DNA of 64,000 nt from Mariniphaga sp041687255. Its GTDB lineage: Bacteria > Bacteroidota > Bacteroidia > Bacteroidales > Prolixibacteraceae. The translations under genes were made by a program, and so were the position numbers. Below, piece after piece: positions 17,683 to 26,187 of the stretch (positions are counted from its first letter, which is position 1; each line of letters starts with the position of its first letter). The stretch covers positions 1 through 64,000 of the forward strand of contig JAWLCL010000012.1 of NCBI GenBank assembly GCA_041687255.1. The letters run 5' to 3'. The notes below the pieces were generated by a model. It saw only the letters and a list, made by a program, of their open reading frames with translations. It searched no databases and was not told where the DNA came from.

Positions 17683-17684
17683 AT

Positions 17685-18593
17685 CTATATTGTATTGCTG
17701 GCTAAAGTATTTATTCTTTCTTTTGTAACACGTTCAAAAATAAAGTCGACCTGACCCAGCACAAGGCCTCCCCACCAGGCCTGATTTACCAGCACAGGAC
17801 TCCCGGCTTTATTCTTAAGGGTAAGTGGCTCCTTGAGAAAAGTGTGAGTGTGTCCTCCAACGATTAAATCGGTATACCGTGTTTCTGCTGCTAAAATTAT
17901 ATCACTCATTCGGTCGTCACGATACTTGTGTCCCAGATGTGAAAGGCAAACTACGAGGTCGCATTTTTTCTCATTTTTAAGGAAAGTTTCCATTTCAACA
18001 GCTGTATTAACCGGATCAAGATATACTGTTTTCCCATATTGCACGGGGGAAACGAGTCCATCTAATTCTATACCAATCCCATAAACACCTATTTTGATTC
18101 CCGATTTTTTGAAAATTTTCCATCGGGGAAACTTGCCGGCTAACAGCGTATCCGAAAAGTCGTAGTTGGAACAGATTACCGGAAATTTTGCAGCAGACAA
18201 AGCTTCATTTAATCCTTGCAGTCCATTGTCGAATTCATGGTTCCCTATAGTGGCGGCATCATATCCCGCAGCGCTCATTAATTTGTAAATAAACTCACCG
18301 CCGAAATAATTGAAATAGGGAGTGCCCTGAAAGGAATCGCCTGCATCGAAAACAAGCGTGTTTGGATTCCTTTCCCTGATATTTTTTATAAGTGCCGATA
18401 TCTTGGCAATCCCACCTTTTCCGTCGTACCTTTCACTGGTGTCTGAAAAAGGTTCAACATGTGAATGCATATCATTGGTATGAAGAATTGAAATGGTTAC
18501 AAAATCATTGGCTGCATATCCCCTGTAGGGGGTGCCCAATGCCAGACCTGTAGCCCCTAGTCCTATATTTCTTATGAATATCCTTCTGTTCAT
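17685..18593 (-). CDS. Metallophosphoesterase, catalytic half of a split 5'-nucleotidase
   Basis: 302 aa with a Tat-like leader (MNRRIFIRNIGLGATGLALG). It contains the calcineurin-like fold of UshA: ILHTNDMHSHVEPF, GGIAKISALI, VFDAGDSFQGTPYFN, ATIGNHEFDNGLQGL, VCLSHLGHKYRDDRMSD, and DLIVGGHTHTF. All metal ligands are present but the C-terminal nucleotide-binding domain is missing. That domain is encoded by the gene just upstream (18627-19421), so the two together likely make one enzyme releasing phosphate from extracellular nucleotides. Confidence 0.88.
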   Translation of the reverse strand: MNRRIFIRNIGLGATGLALGTPYRGYAANDFVTISILHTNDMHSHVEPFSDTSERYDGKGGIAKISALIKNIRERNPNTLVFDAGDSFQGTPYFNYFGGEFIYKLMSAAGYDAATIGNHEFDNGLQGLNEALSAAKFPVICSNYDFSDTLLAGKFPRWKIFKKSGIKIGVYGIGIELDGLVSPVQYGKTVYLDPVNTAVEMETFLKNEKKCDLVVCLSHLGHKYRDDRMSDIILAAETRYTDLIVGGHTHTFLKEPLTLKNKAGSPVLVNQAWWGGLVLGQVDFIFERVTKERINTLASNTI

Positions 18594-18626
18594 CTGTTTT
18601 TTCTTTACCGGTGCAGATTAAAGTTA

Positions 18627-19421
18627 CTATCGGGACGATTGCCCGTTGTTTTGTTCATTTTCATATGAAATTCTGTCGTCCAGTTCAACATGAATTTCTT
18701 CCTGATTTTTATGCTTCCTTTCCATGTAATCAATAATAGCATCTCTGATCAACTTGCCTGTATTAACCATTTCCTGCCTACGGGTCAATACATTATAGCC
18801 ATCGCCCCCTGACGCAACATAATCGTTGGTAACCAGCCAGTATTCATTATCCGGATTAAGATTTTGCCCATCGACAGTTATGCCTGTAGCTTTATTGTCA
18901 GAAATGGTAAATCTTACACCTCCCACACTGTCTCCTCCTTTGGCTGCAATGCCGTTCAGAAATTCCTGAACCTGGTTGCCTGTAAGTTTCAAAAAAACCA
19001 TTTCATTGTCAAAGGGCATCAGTTCAAAAATTTTCCCAACGGTTATTTCTCCCTTTGGCAAAAATGTACGGATACCGCCATAGTTAAAATAAGAAATATC
19101 AGGTTCTATTTGCTCTCCATTTTCCCCTGCTGTTTTTTTTCCTTCTGCAAGCAGCAAATCGCCCAGGAAGTTGGTAAGGTTGCTTTCCGGCTTGTCTTTG
19201 GCCATTTCTTCACGTGTAACTGATATTACCCGTGAAATATTTTTTTCGAGTTTCTGTTTATAAGGTAAGTACATGTATACAATTTGACTGTCGATTGGGA
19301 TAATTGTGTCAGCGACAATCATATTACGATTTTCCGTTGATGTTTGCACATACTGTGTTTTGCACGCTGTCGCAAGGAAAAAACAAGTTATCAACAGGGT
19401 ATAGCTGAAAGTTCTACGCAT
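18627..19421 (-). CDS. Lipoprotein, C-terminal (nucleotide-binding) half of 5'-nucleotidase
   Basis: 264 aa. Signal peptide ends in TACKT, a lipobox with Cys about 20. The rest matches the 5'-nucleotidase C-terminal domain: SNLTNFLGDLLLAEGKK, ISYFNYGGIRTFLPKGEITVGKIFELMPFDNEMVFLKLTG, and DYVASGGDGYNVL. It lacks the metallophosphatase half, which is encoded 33 bp downstream. This order (C-half first) is common in Bacteroidota. Part of a unit with the phosphatase half and lnt. Confidence 0.88.
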   Translation of the reverse strand: MRRTFSYTLLITCFFLATACKTQYVQTSTENRNMIVADTIIPIDSQIVYMYLPYKQKLEKNISRVISVTREEMAKDKPESNLTNFLGDLLLAEGKKTAGENGEQIEPDISYFNYGGIRTFLPKGEITVGKIFELMPFDNEMVFLKLTGNQVQEFLNGIAAKGGDSVGGVRFTISDNKATGITVDGQNLNPDNEYWLVTNDYVASGGDGYNVLTRRQEMVNTGKLIRDAIIDYMERKHKNQEEIHVELDDRISYENEQNNGQSSR

Positions 19422-19502
19422 TTTTAAAAGTTTTTAAAGAAACTTACAATTATCTTAGCACTTAGTTTGATAATAATCGGCAAAAAAAGGTAAAAAACAG
19501 AT

Positions 19503-20531
19503 ATGTTTATGTCAAAACTTCACATAAAACTGCTTTCCTGCATCTTTTTAACGTTTTTTTTAATCGGATTAGTCTCTGTTAATGAAGTTCAGGCACAGAA
19601 TGTTGAAGTTACTGCGGAAAAAGGTGAAGGCATTTACAGGCTCCTGACCCGCAATGGGTTGCCTGCTGGAGAATATATGGATGCATTTATTCAGTTGAAT
19701 AAAGAGCGGCTCGGCAGGGAAAACACACTTTATGCCGGAATGAAATACCGGCTTCCCGAAACCAGTGGCGGAAGTGCCGTGAAATCTGGCGGCACAAGTT
19801 TGCGGTATGAAATTTTTGGAAATAAATATGCCGATGTAAATATAGTCGACGATCAGTTGAAAGGTGCTGTTTATTATCTTGTGGCGGGCCATGGGGGTCC
19901 TGATCCCGGGGCCGTTGGCAGGTACAACAACTGGCAGTTGTGCGAAGATGAGTATGCCTATGATGTAACCCTGCGGCTGGCACGGAAACTAATTGAGCAT
20001 GGCGCAATGGTCTATCTCATTACCCGGGACCCTAATGATGGAATTCGCGACGACAGCTATCTGAAAGCCGATAAGGATGAAGTTTGTTATCCCAACAACA
20101 GGATTCCAATAAACCAGCTGAGAAGGCTTAGGCAGCGGACTGAGGCCGTTAATGCCTTGTATCCAAAACACAGAGGAAGCTTTCAGCGGATGATTGCTTT
20201 GCATGTCGATTCCAGAAGCCATGGCGAAAATATTGATGTGTTTTTTTACCACGACCGGCAAAGCAAATCGGGCCGTAAGGCAGCTGAAATTCTGAAAAAT
20301 AAATTTAAGCAAAAATATGACCTTCATCAGCCCGGAAGAGGATATAAGGGAACGGTATCCGACAGGAACTTGTATGTTGTCAGAAACAGCTATCCCGTAG
20401 CTGTATACATCGAGCTGGGAAATATTAACCATCGCCGCGACCAGCAGCGTTTTATCATTTCAAGCAACCGGCAGGCGCTTGCTAATTGGTTGTTGGAAGG
20501 TCTCGTTGAAGATTTCAAAGAAAATAAATAA
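19503..20531 (+). CDS. N-acetylmuramoyl-L-alanine amidase with LysM-like domain
   Basis: 342 aa with signal peptide (ILTFFLIGLVSVNEVQAQ region). Residues about 40-85 look like LysM (GEGIYRLLTRNGLPAGEYMDAF ... LYAGMKYRLP). The Amidase_3 domain (about 120-335) has the zinc ligands: LVAGHGGPDPGAVG (His), EDEYAYDV (Glu), MIALHVDSRS (His), with catalytic Glu in AVYIELGNINH. It cleaves peptide stems from peptidoglycan in the periplasm. A second Met lies at 19509. It is followed by a small RNA unit. Confidence 0.88.
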   Translation: MFMSKLHIKLLSCIFLTFFLIGLVSVNEVQAQNVEVTAEKGEGIYRLLTRNGLPAGEYMDAFIQLNKERLGRENTLYAGMKYRLPETSGGSAVKSGGTSLRYEIFGNKYADVNIVDDQLKGAVYYLVAGHGGPDPGAVGRYNNWQLCEDEYAYDVTLRLARKLIEHGAMVYLITRDPNDGIRDDSYLKADKDEVCYPNNRIPINQLRRLRQRTEAVNALYPKHRGSFQRMIALHVDSRSHGENIDVFFYHDRQSKSGRKAAEILKNKFKQKYDLHQPGRGYKGTVSDRNLYVVRNSYPVAVYIELGNINHRRDQQRFIISSNRQALANWLLEGLVEDFKENK

Positions 20532-20617
20532 GAATTGCATTTGGTTAGAGATTAACCTGATGTAACAGATTTTAGAAGGTAAATGTTTGCCTTTGTAGAA
20601 GTTTTTTTTAATTATTT

Positions 20618-20648
20618 TTTGTTAATTAAAATACACCTGTTATATTTG
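20618..20648 (+). promoter_or_regulatory. Promoter of a small RNA (TTTG - 19 bp - TATATTTG)
   Basis: TTTG at 20618-20621 and TATATTTG at 20641-20648, 19 bp apart, match the Bacteroidota -33/-7 pair. No coding sequence follows on this strand. The predicted transcription start (about 20653) is the first base of a perfect hairpin. Confidence 0.7.
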
Positions 20649-20652
20649 AAGT

Positions 20653-20724
20653 GCAATACGTTCTGTATTGCTTGTGTGTTTGGGGGTTAACATTAATAAA
20701 GGGCAGCTGTTGAGCTGCCCTTTT
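20653..20724 (+). ncRNA. Candidate small RNA of about 72 nt
   Basis: The predicted transcript begins with a perfect 7-bp hairpin (GCAATAC 20653-20659, GTTCT loop, GTATTGC 20665-20671). A 26-nt linker with a G-run follows, then a terminator hairpin (GGGCAGCT 20701-20708, GTTG, AGCTGCCC 20713-20720) and four U. There is no frame longer than a few codons. The unit sits between the amidase and lacI genes, and the terminator also serves lacI on the other strand. Target and function unknown. Confidence 0.55.
20698..20724. terminator. Bidirectional Rho-independent terminator
   Basis: An 8-bp GC-rich stem with a GTTG tetraloop is flanked by AAA on one side and TTTT on the other. It ends the small RNA on the plus strand and lacI on the minus strand. 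Confidence 0.85.
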
Positions 20725-20726
20725 CT

Positions 20727-21749
20727 CTATCTTACACTCGAATCCCTGATTATTAATTCGGTAGGCATCACAAGTTTTTGAAACAAATCGTCAGCATTTT
20801 TCGATTTTATGTCTGTTATAAGCAGTTCCGCAGCTTTTTGCCCCATTTCAAAACCCGGTTGCCCTATGGTGCTGATGGAAGGAGTAACCACTTCAGAAAA
20901 CGGTTCATTACTGAACCCAACAATTAAAATATCGTTGGGAACTTTTATTCCCTTTTCGCGCAGATGAATAATGGCGCTTAAAGCGGTGGTGTCGTTGGCA
21001 CAGAAAATGGCATCCGGTTTTTTTGGATTTGCCATCAGCCTTTTTATTGCATTGGTACCATCGGCCCTGGTCAGACTGTTATGAATGATCATTGATTCAT
21101 CAACCGGCAGCCCGGCATGATGTATTGCAGTCTTAAATCCATCACGCCTGTCACGGTAGATGTTCAGGTTCAGAGGACCTCCGATATGTGCAATCCTTTT
21201 TCCGCCGCTTGCGATTAAATGTTCGGTTGCCCGATAACCTCCCTGGTAATCATCAACAACAATTTTATGAGCCGAAACATCATCGGCCACACGATCGAAA
21301 AATACAACCGGTACTTTTTTCTCTGAAAATAGCCTTAAGTGTTCAAAGCTTTTGGTTTCCATCCCAAGGGAAACAATAATGCCATCAACCCGGTTTGAAT
21401 AAAAATTCTGGGCAATTTTTGTTTCTTTTTCAAAATTGTCATTCGATTGGGAAATTGTAACGGCAAATCCGTTTTTGTATGCAATGTCCTCTATTCCGCT
21501 TATTACAGAAGAGAAAAAGTAACGGTTTATCAATGGAAGTATTACGCCAATGGTATTGGTTCGCCTTGTTCTTAAATTGGCCGCCATAGTGTTGGGCCGG
21601 TATCCCATTTCACGGGCGGTCCTTTCTATCAGCCGGCGAGTTTCCTGATTTACTATAGGATTATTATTAAGGGCTCTTGAAACAGTGGAGGCTGCAATGT
21701 TCATTTTACGGGCAATGTCGTGGATAGTAATTTCCGATTGCTTATCCAT
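20727..21749 (-). CDS. LacI family transcriptional regulator (uronate utilisation)
   Basis: 340 aa, usual length. The HTH is at residues 6-52 (TIHDIARKMNIAASTVSRALNNNPIV ... TREMGYRPN-like ...ARTMAANLRTRRT), followed by the periplasmic-binding-protein-like sensor (NTIGVILPLINRYFFSSVISG, DGIIVSLGMETKS, KPDAIFCANDTTALSAI). It is divergent from the GH88-kduI-kduD operon, with a perfect 18-bp palindrome between them. The likely effector is a uronate or KDG-pathway intermediate (inferred). Confidence 0.92.
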   Translation of the reverse strand: MDKQSEITIHDIARKMNIAASTVSRALNNNPIVNQETRRLIERTAREMGYRPNTMAANLRTRRTNTIGVILPLINRYFFSSVISGIEDIAYKNGFAVTISQSNDNFEKETKIAQNFYSNRVDGIIVSLGMETKSFEHLRLFSEKKVPVVFFDRVADDVSAHKIVVDDYQGGYRATEHLIASGGKRIAHIGGPLNLNIYRDRRDGFKTAIHHAGLPVDESMIIHNSLTRADGTNAIKRLMANPKKPDAIFCANDTTALSAIIHLREKGIKVPNDILIVGFSNEPFSEVVTPSISTIGQPGFEMGQKAAELLITDIKSKNADDLFQKLVMPTELIIRDSSVR

Positions 21750-21783
21750 TTTTTAAAGTAAAGGTAGTTAATATTTTATTATT

Positions 21784-21801
21784 TCTGCAATCGATTGCAG
21801 A
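21784..21801. promoter_or_regulatory. LacI-family operator (18-bp palindrome)
   Basis: TCTGCAATCGATTGCAGA is a perfect palindrome with the central CG step usual for LacI-family operators. It lies in the divergent region 35 bp from the lacI start and covers the -33 region of the operon promoter, so binding should block initiation. Confidence 0.75.
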
Positions 21802-21825
21802 GTCTGGGTTTTCATTTTATATTTG
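21794..21825 (+). promoter_or_regulatory. Promoter of the uronate operon (ATTG - 20 bp - TATATTTG)
   Basis: TATATTTG at 21818-21825 matches the -7 consensus. ATTG at 21794-21797, 20 bp upstream, could serve as a weak -33 box and falls inside the operator palindrome. The leader to the GH88 ATG is about 20 nt. Confidence 0.65.
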
Positions 21826-21849
21826 TGTAAACTAAATTTTATTTAAGAT

Positions 21850-23010
21850 ATGAGAAGCTTATTAATCTTACTAACCCTGCTTGTTCTTTCTGCCTGTTCT
21901 GTGAACAAGGAAATTCGGAAAGATTTTACAGAACTTACCATTGAACTGAGCGATCAAATGAAAGTGCTTGTACAGGAAATTCCTGAGGATAAAGTTCCCC
22001 GCTCTTATCCCGATGATAATGGAGGATACTGGATGGTGGGAAGCAACGACTGGACATGCGGTTTTCCTGCCGGCTCCTTTTGGTATTTGTATGAGTTTAC
22101 TGGTGATGAATTCTGGAAAAATACAGCTACTGAAAATACCGTCAAACTCGATGGCGTACAATACCTTAAAAACACACATGATCTGGGATTTATGGTTTTC
22201 TGCAGTTACGGCAATGCATACCGCATAACCGGTAATGAAGAATATAAGAATGTTGTGCTGGAAGCTTCTGAAACACTGATAAAGCGTTTTAACCCTAATA
22301 CGGGTGTCATTCGTTCATGGGATTTCGGCAACTGGCAATACCCGGTAATTGTTGACAATATGATGAACCTTGAAATGTTATTTTGGGCCTCCAAAGAAAC
22401 CGGCAATATGAAATACAGAGACATTGCAGTATCGCATGCCGATGTAACGCTGGAAAACCATTACCGCGATGACTGGAGCTCTGTTCATGTAATGGATTAC
22501 GATACCATTACAGGTGAAATCCTTGCCAAGCAAACGCATCAGGGATTGAACGATGAGTCGGCATGGGCACGTGGGCAAGCCTGGGGGTTTTATGGATTTA
22601 CAATGTGTTACCGTGAAACCGGTGATGAAAAATACCTGGAGGCTGCTGAAAACATTGGAGACTTTCTTTTGGCCAACTTACCTGAAGACAATGTTTTTTA
22701 CTGGGATTTTAATGATCCCGCAATTCCCAATGCTCCCCGCGATGCTTCGGCAGCGGCAATTACGGCTTCGGCATTGTTTGAACTGAGTACCCTTTCCGAT
22801 AGGGGAGACACCTGGCTGCAGGCTGCAAATGAAATGATGGAAAGCCTGACTTCAGAAGAATACCGTGCTACCGGCGGGGCCAACGGAGGTTTTATTCTAA
22901 AACACAGCGTTGGAAATCTGCCCGGTTCGAGTGAGGTCGATGTGGCCATCAATTACGCCGATTATTATTACCTTGAAGCATTAAAACGACAACAGGAATT
23001 ACAAAAATAA
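21850..23010 (+). CDS. GH88 unsaturated glucuronyl hydrolase, lipoprotein
   Basis: 386 aa. Lipobox LVLSACSVN at the N-terminus suggests export and anchoring in the envelope. The rest is a GH88 alpha/alpha barrel: WTCGFPAGSFWYLYEFTGDEFW, NTHDLGFMVFCSYGNAYR (catalytic Asp candidate), WQYPVIVDNMMNLEMLFWAS (second Asp), DESAWARGQAWGFYGFTMCYRETG, and FYWDFNDP. It removes terminal unsaturated uronic acids from oligosaccharides made by polysaccharide lyases. First gene of the kdu operon. Confidence 0.92.
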   Translation: MRSLLILLTLLVLSACSVNKEIRKDFTELTIELSDQMKVLVQEIPEDKVPRSYPDDNGGYWMVGSNDWTCGFPAGSFWYLYEFTGDEFWKNTATENTVKLDGVQYLKNTHDLGFMVFCSYGNAYRITGNEEYKNVVLEASETLIKRFNPNTGVIRSWDFGNWQYPVIVDNMMNLEMLFWASKETGNMKYRDIAVSHADVTLENHYRDDWSSVHVMDYDTITGEILAKQTHQGLNDESAWARGQAWGFYGFTMCYRETGDEKYLEAAENIGDFLLANLPEDNVFYWDFNDPAIPNAPRDASAAAITASALFELSTLSDRGDTWLQAANEMMESLTSEEYRATGGANGGFILKHSVGNLPGSSEVDVAINYADYYYLEALKRQQELQK

Positions 23011-23016
23011 AATATC

Positions 23017-23859
23017 ATGGCAACAATTTATGAGGAAAGGTATGCGTACCACCCCGATGATTTCAGGACGTACGATACCGAACGCATCAGAAAAGAATTT
23101 TTAGTTGAAAAAGTAATGGAGCCGGGAAACATCCGTCTGGTTTACTCGGCAATTGAGCGTTTTATTGTTGGTGGGGCCGTTCCGGTTGACAAGCCTTTAA
23201 AGCTTGAAACAATCGATCCGCTAAAAGCCGGTTATTTTTGTTACCGCAGAGAGGTGGGGGTAATCAGTGTTGCAGGGCCGGGCACCATTGTGGTCGATGG
23301 AAACGAATATAAAATGAATTTCAAAGATGCCCTATACATCGGAAAGGGAAGCAAAGAGGTGGAATTCCATTCCGATGACCCGGCAAATCCTGCTCATTTC
23401 TACATCAATTCGGCACCGGCTCATAAAGAATGCCCCGTGAAGCATGTGACGCTGGCCGATGCCAATGTGCTGCATATGGGGTCACTGGAAACTTCAAACG
23501 AACGGGATATTAACCAGTTACTGATAAACACCGTTGTTGAAACCTGCCAGCTGCAGATGGGCATGACCGAATTAAAACCCGGAAGTGTTTGGAATACAAT
23601 GCCCCCACATCAGCATAACCGTCGTAACGAGGTTTATTTCTACTTTAACCTTCCTGATGACCAGGCCATCTGCCACATCATGGGACAGCCCGACCAGACC
23701 CGGCACATCTGGATGCACAATGAACAGGCCGTGATTTCGCCCAACTGGTCCATTCATTCGGCAGCCGGAACCAGCAACTACATGTTCATATGGGGTATGG
23801 CTGGTGAAAACCTCGATTATACCGACATGGATCATATTAAAGCAACCGATTTGAGATAA
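23017..23859 (+). CDS. kduI: 5-dehydro-4-deoxy-D-glucuronate isomerase
   Basis: 280 aa, normal length. KduI cupin barrel with zinc ligands in MPPHQHNRRNEVYFYF (HxH and Glu) and NWSIHSAAGTSNYMFIWGM (His). It isomerises 5-keto-4-deoxyuronate to 3-deoxy-D-glycero-2,5-hexodiulosonate, the step after GH88. 6 bp after GH88 and 9 bp before kduD. Confidence 0.97.
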   Translation: MATIYEERYAYHPDDFRTYDTERIRKEFLVEKVMEPGNIRLVYSAIERFIVGGAVPVDKPLKLETIDPLKAGYFCYRREVGVISVAGPGTIVVDGNEYKMNFKDALYIGKGSKEVEFHSDDPANPAHFYINSAPAHKECPVKHVTLADANVLHMGSLETSNERDINQLLINTVVETCQLQMGMTELKPGSVWNTMPPHQHNRRNEVYFYFNLPDDQAICHIMGQPDQTRHIWMHNEQAVISPNWSIHSAAGTSNYMFIWGMAGENLDYTDMDHIKATDLR

Positions 23860-23868
23860 TTAAATACT

Positions 23869-24672
23869 ATGATACAGGAATTGTTTGATTTATCCGGGAA
23901 AGTGGCCCTTATTACCGGGGGTACGCATGGTATAGGTCTGGCCATTGGAAAAGTGCTTGGAAAAGCCGGAGCCAAAATATGTGTTAATGATATTTCTGAA
24001 GAAAAGCTCGACATTTGTCGGAAGGAATATGCGGCAGCAGGTATTGAAGCTTATGCCTTGAAATTTGATGTTACCGATGAAGCTGATGTAGACAGAGGGA
24101 TTACGGAGATTGAAAAAGAGGTGGGGCTAGTTGATATCCTTGTCAACAATGCCGGAATCATTAAACGGATTCCCATTCTCGATATGCCGGTTGCCGACTA
24201 CAGGCAGGTTATTGAAGTGGATTTGATAGCTCCGCTGATTGTTTCCAAACGTGTTGCTCCGGGCATGATCAATAAACGTTCCGGGAAAATCATTAACATG
24301 TGCTCCATGATGAGCGTTTACGGAAGAAATTCAGTGGCGGCCTATGCTTCTGCAAAAGGAGGTTTAAAGCTGCTGACAGCCAATATGACATGCGAGTGGG
24401 CAAAATACAATGTTCAGATCAACGGCATTGGACCCGGGTATATAGCCACTGCCCAAACAGCTCCTATCAGGGAGGGAAATCATCCGTTCAACGATTTGGT
24501 GATGACCCGTACTCCTGCCGGCCGCTGGGGAGAGCCGGAAGATGTGGGACATGCAGCACTGTTCCTGGCTTCTAAAGCCAGTGACTTTGTAAATGGCCAC
24601 GTATTGTATGTCGATGGCGGAATACTTGCCAACTTCGGCTATGTAAAAGGAGAAAACGATTTACCTGAATAG
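23869..24672 (+). CDS. kduD: 2-dehydro-3-deoxy-D-gluconate 5-dehydrogenase (KduD)
   Basis: 267 aa short-chain dehydrogenase. It has the cofactor motif ITGGTHGIGLAIG, NNAG, and active site Ser (CSMMSVYGRNS) with YASAK. Together with kduI it converts unsaturated uronate into 2-keto-3-deoxygluconate. The kduI-kduD pairing makes the specific assignment sound. Kinase and aldolase for KDG are not in the window. Confidence 0.93.
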   Translation: MIQELFDLSGKVALITGGTHGIGLAIGKVLGKAGAKICVNDISEEKLDICRKEYAAAGIEAYALKFDVTDEADVDRGITEIEKEVGLVDILVNNAGIIKRIPILDMPVADYRQVIEVDLIAPLIVSKRVAPGMINKRSGKIINMCSMMSVYGRNSVAAYASAKGGLKLLTANMTCEWAKYNVQINGIGPGYIATAQTAPIREGNHPFNDLVMTRTPAGRWGEPEDVGHAALFLASKASDFVNGHVLYVDGGILANFGYVKGENDLPE

Positions 24673-24673
24673 A

Positions 24674-25945
24674 ATGAAGATAAAAATTGTTTTAATTATT
24701 CTTACTGCAGGATTGGTATGTTCCTGTCAAAAAGAAGCCTCCCTTTCATTTCAAAATCCGCAAAATCTTAATCGGCCCGATGAGGTTGTAGTGCTTTCCA
24801 GGCAAGAGTTGCAGCTAAATACGGGGAATACCAGCTGGGAATTCCCTTTTTTTAGATATGCCGATGGTACCCTGATTCCTTTTCAGCTGGATGATATGAA
24901 TGGTGACGGCAAATGGGACGAGGTAGCCCTGCTGCTGAATTTTGCACCGGAAGAAACCCTGGAAGTGAATGTGGATTGGGTTAACGACATCAATTTTCTT
25001 CCTGTATTTGAGAAGCGTACTAACCTGCGGCTGGGAATTCTACAAACCGGAGGGGTATACCAGGAAGTTGATATTTACCGGGCCCCGTCTTGTGCCGATG
25101 GCTTTGAAATTATTGCACAGGGCGAAAGCGTTAACTGGGAGAACGATAAAATCGGGTTTCGCAATTACTTCGATTGCCGGAATGTGAAAGATTTGTTTGG
25201 AAAACGGATGCCCATGATGATTGCCGATAAAATTCATACCTCTGAACTGGGCGACTACCATACACTTGCCGACTGGGGTATGGATGTGTTGCATTGTGGC
25301 AGTTCCCTTGGTTCGGGAGGCATCGCCCTGCTTAAAAACGATTCCCTCTTTCGGCTGGGGTCAACAAAGGTTTATGAATACCGGAAACTGGCTGAAGGCC
25401 CTGTACGTTCAGTGTTCGAATTAAGATACGACGGCTGGGATGTCGATGGCGAAATGCTGGCCGCAGTGGAACGCATATCGGTTTACCCCGGAAAGTACTG
25501 GTTTGAGTCGGACGTTACCGTTCAGGGTGCCCCGGATGGTTCGCAGATAGTAACGGGTATTGTTACCAGTCATCTGAAGAGAGAACCATTTGACTTTGCT
25601 GCCGGTAACTTTCAGGTCATCGGTACCCATGACATTCAGTCGCTGAACAACGATGAACTTGGAATGGCAGTGATAGTGCCCAAAAATGAAGCCGGTAAGA
25701 CAGGCCGGACAACTGACATTGATTTTTTTAAGCTGGGATTTGAAACTGTACCTGAAAAAGGGTTCAGTAATATTATTTCAGAAACCTGTTATATTGGACA
25801 GAATTGCGAAAGCGGAAAGCCTGCAAAACATTATTTCTTTTCCGTATGGGGCCTCGATAAGGACCAGTGGAAAACAGAAGAGGGATTTATAAATTATATT
25901 GCTGAAGAAGCTGAAAAACTGTCGAATCCGGTTATGATCCTTTAG
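24674..25945 (+). CDS. DUF4861 family lipoprotein (uronate/polysaccharide operon)
   Basis: 423 aa with lipobox GLVCSCQKEA. DUF4861 features are visible: PFFRYADGTLIPFQLDDMNGDGKWDEVALLLNF, and FYLR-like blocks RLGSTKVYEYRKLAEGPVRSVFELRYDGW and HYFFSVWGLDKDQW. Members lie in polysaccharide utilisation loci with lyases and GH88, and a carbohydrate-processing role is assumed but not shown. Starts 1 bp after kduD, last gene of the operon. Confidence 0.85.
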   Translation: MKIKIVLIILTAGLVCSCQKEASLSFQNPQNLNRPDEVVVLSRQELQLNTGNTSWEFPFFRYADGTLIPFQLDDMNGDGKWDEVALLLNFAPEETLEVNVDWVNDINFLPVFEKRTNLRLGILQTGGVYQEVDIYRAPSCADGFEIIAQGESVNWENDKIGFRNYFDCRNVKDLFGKRMPMMIADKIHTSELGDYHTLADWGMDVLHCGSSLGSGGIALLKNDSLFRLGSTKVYEYRKLAEGPVRSVFELRYDGWDVDGEMLAAVERISVYPGKYWFESDVTVQGAPDGSQIVTGIVTSHLKREPFDFAAGNFQVIGTHDIQSLNNDELGMAVIVPKNEAGKTGRTTDIDFFKLGFETVPEKGFSNIISETCYIGQNCESGKPAKHYFFSVWGLDKDQWKTEEGFINYIAEEAEKLSNPVMIL

Positions 25946-25983
25946 ATTTTTTCCTTTTTTCTTTTGAGAATGATGTTGAAAAT

Positions 25984-26084
25984 GTCGGACTTGCAAAGTC
26001 CGACTCCCGGAGGCCCCTGCACTTTTCGGCACCCCGGCTTTTTTGTCCTGCCGGCCACCGGGACGTTGACTTTGCAAGTCAACG
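25984..26084. repeat. REP-like inverted pair (copy 1)
   Basis: Two 21-nt perfect hairpins face each other. The first (25984-26004) has arms GTCGGACTT/AAGTCCGAC; the second (26064-26084) has CGTTGACTT/AAGTCAACG. The second is an inverted variant of the first (shared core GACTTGCAAAGTC). Related copies occur at 28607-28707 and 28749-28769. Confidence 0.7.
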
Positions 26085-26187
26085 ATTTTCTCCACACACG
26101 TCAAGTAAATCCATGAATTAAAGTTAAGTTCCTTTTCAGTTAGTCCTCCCGAAATGAAACAGGGAGCACTGCACCATTTTTTTGCCT

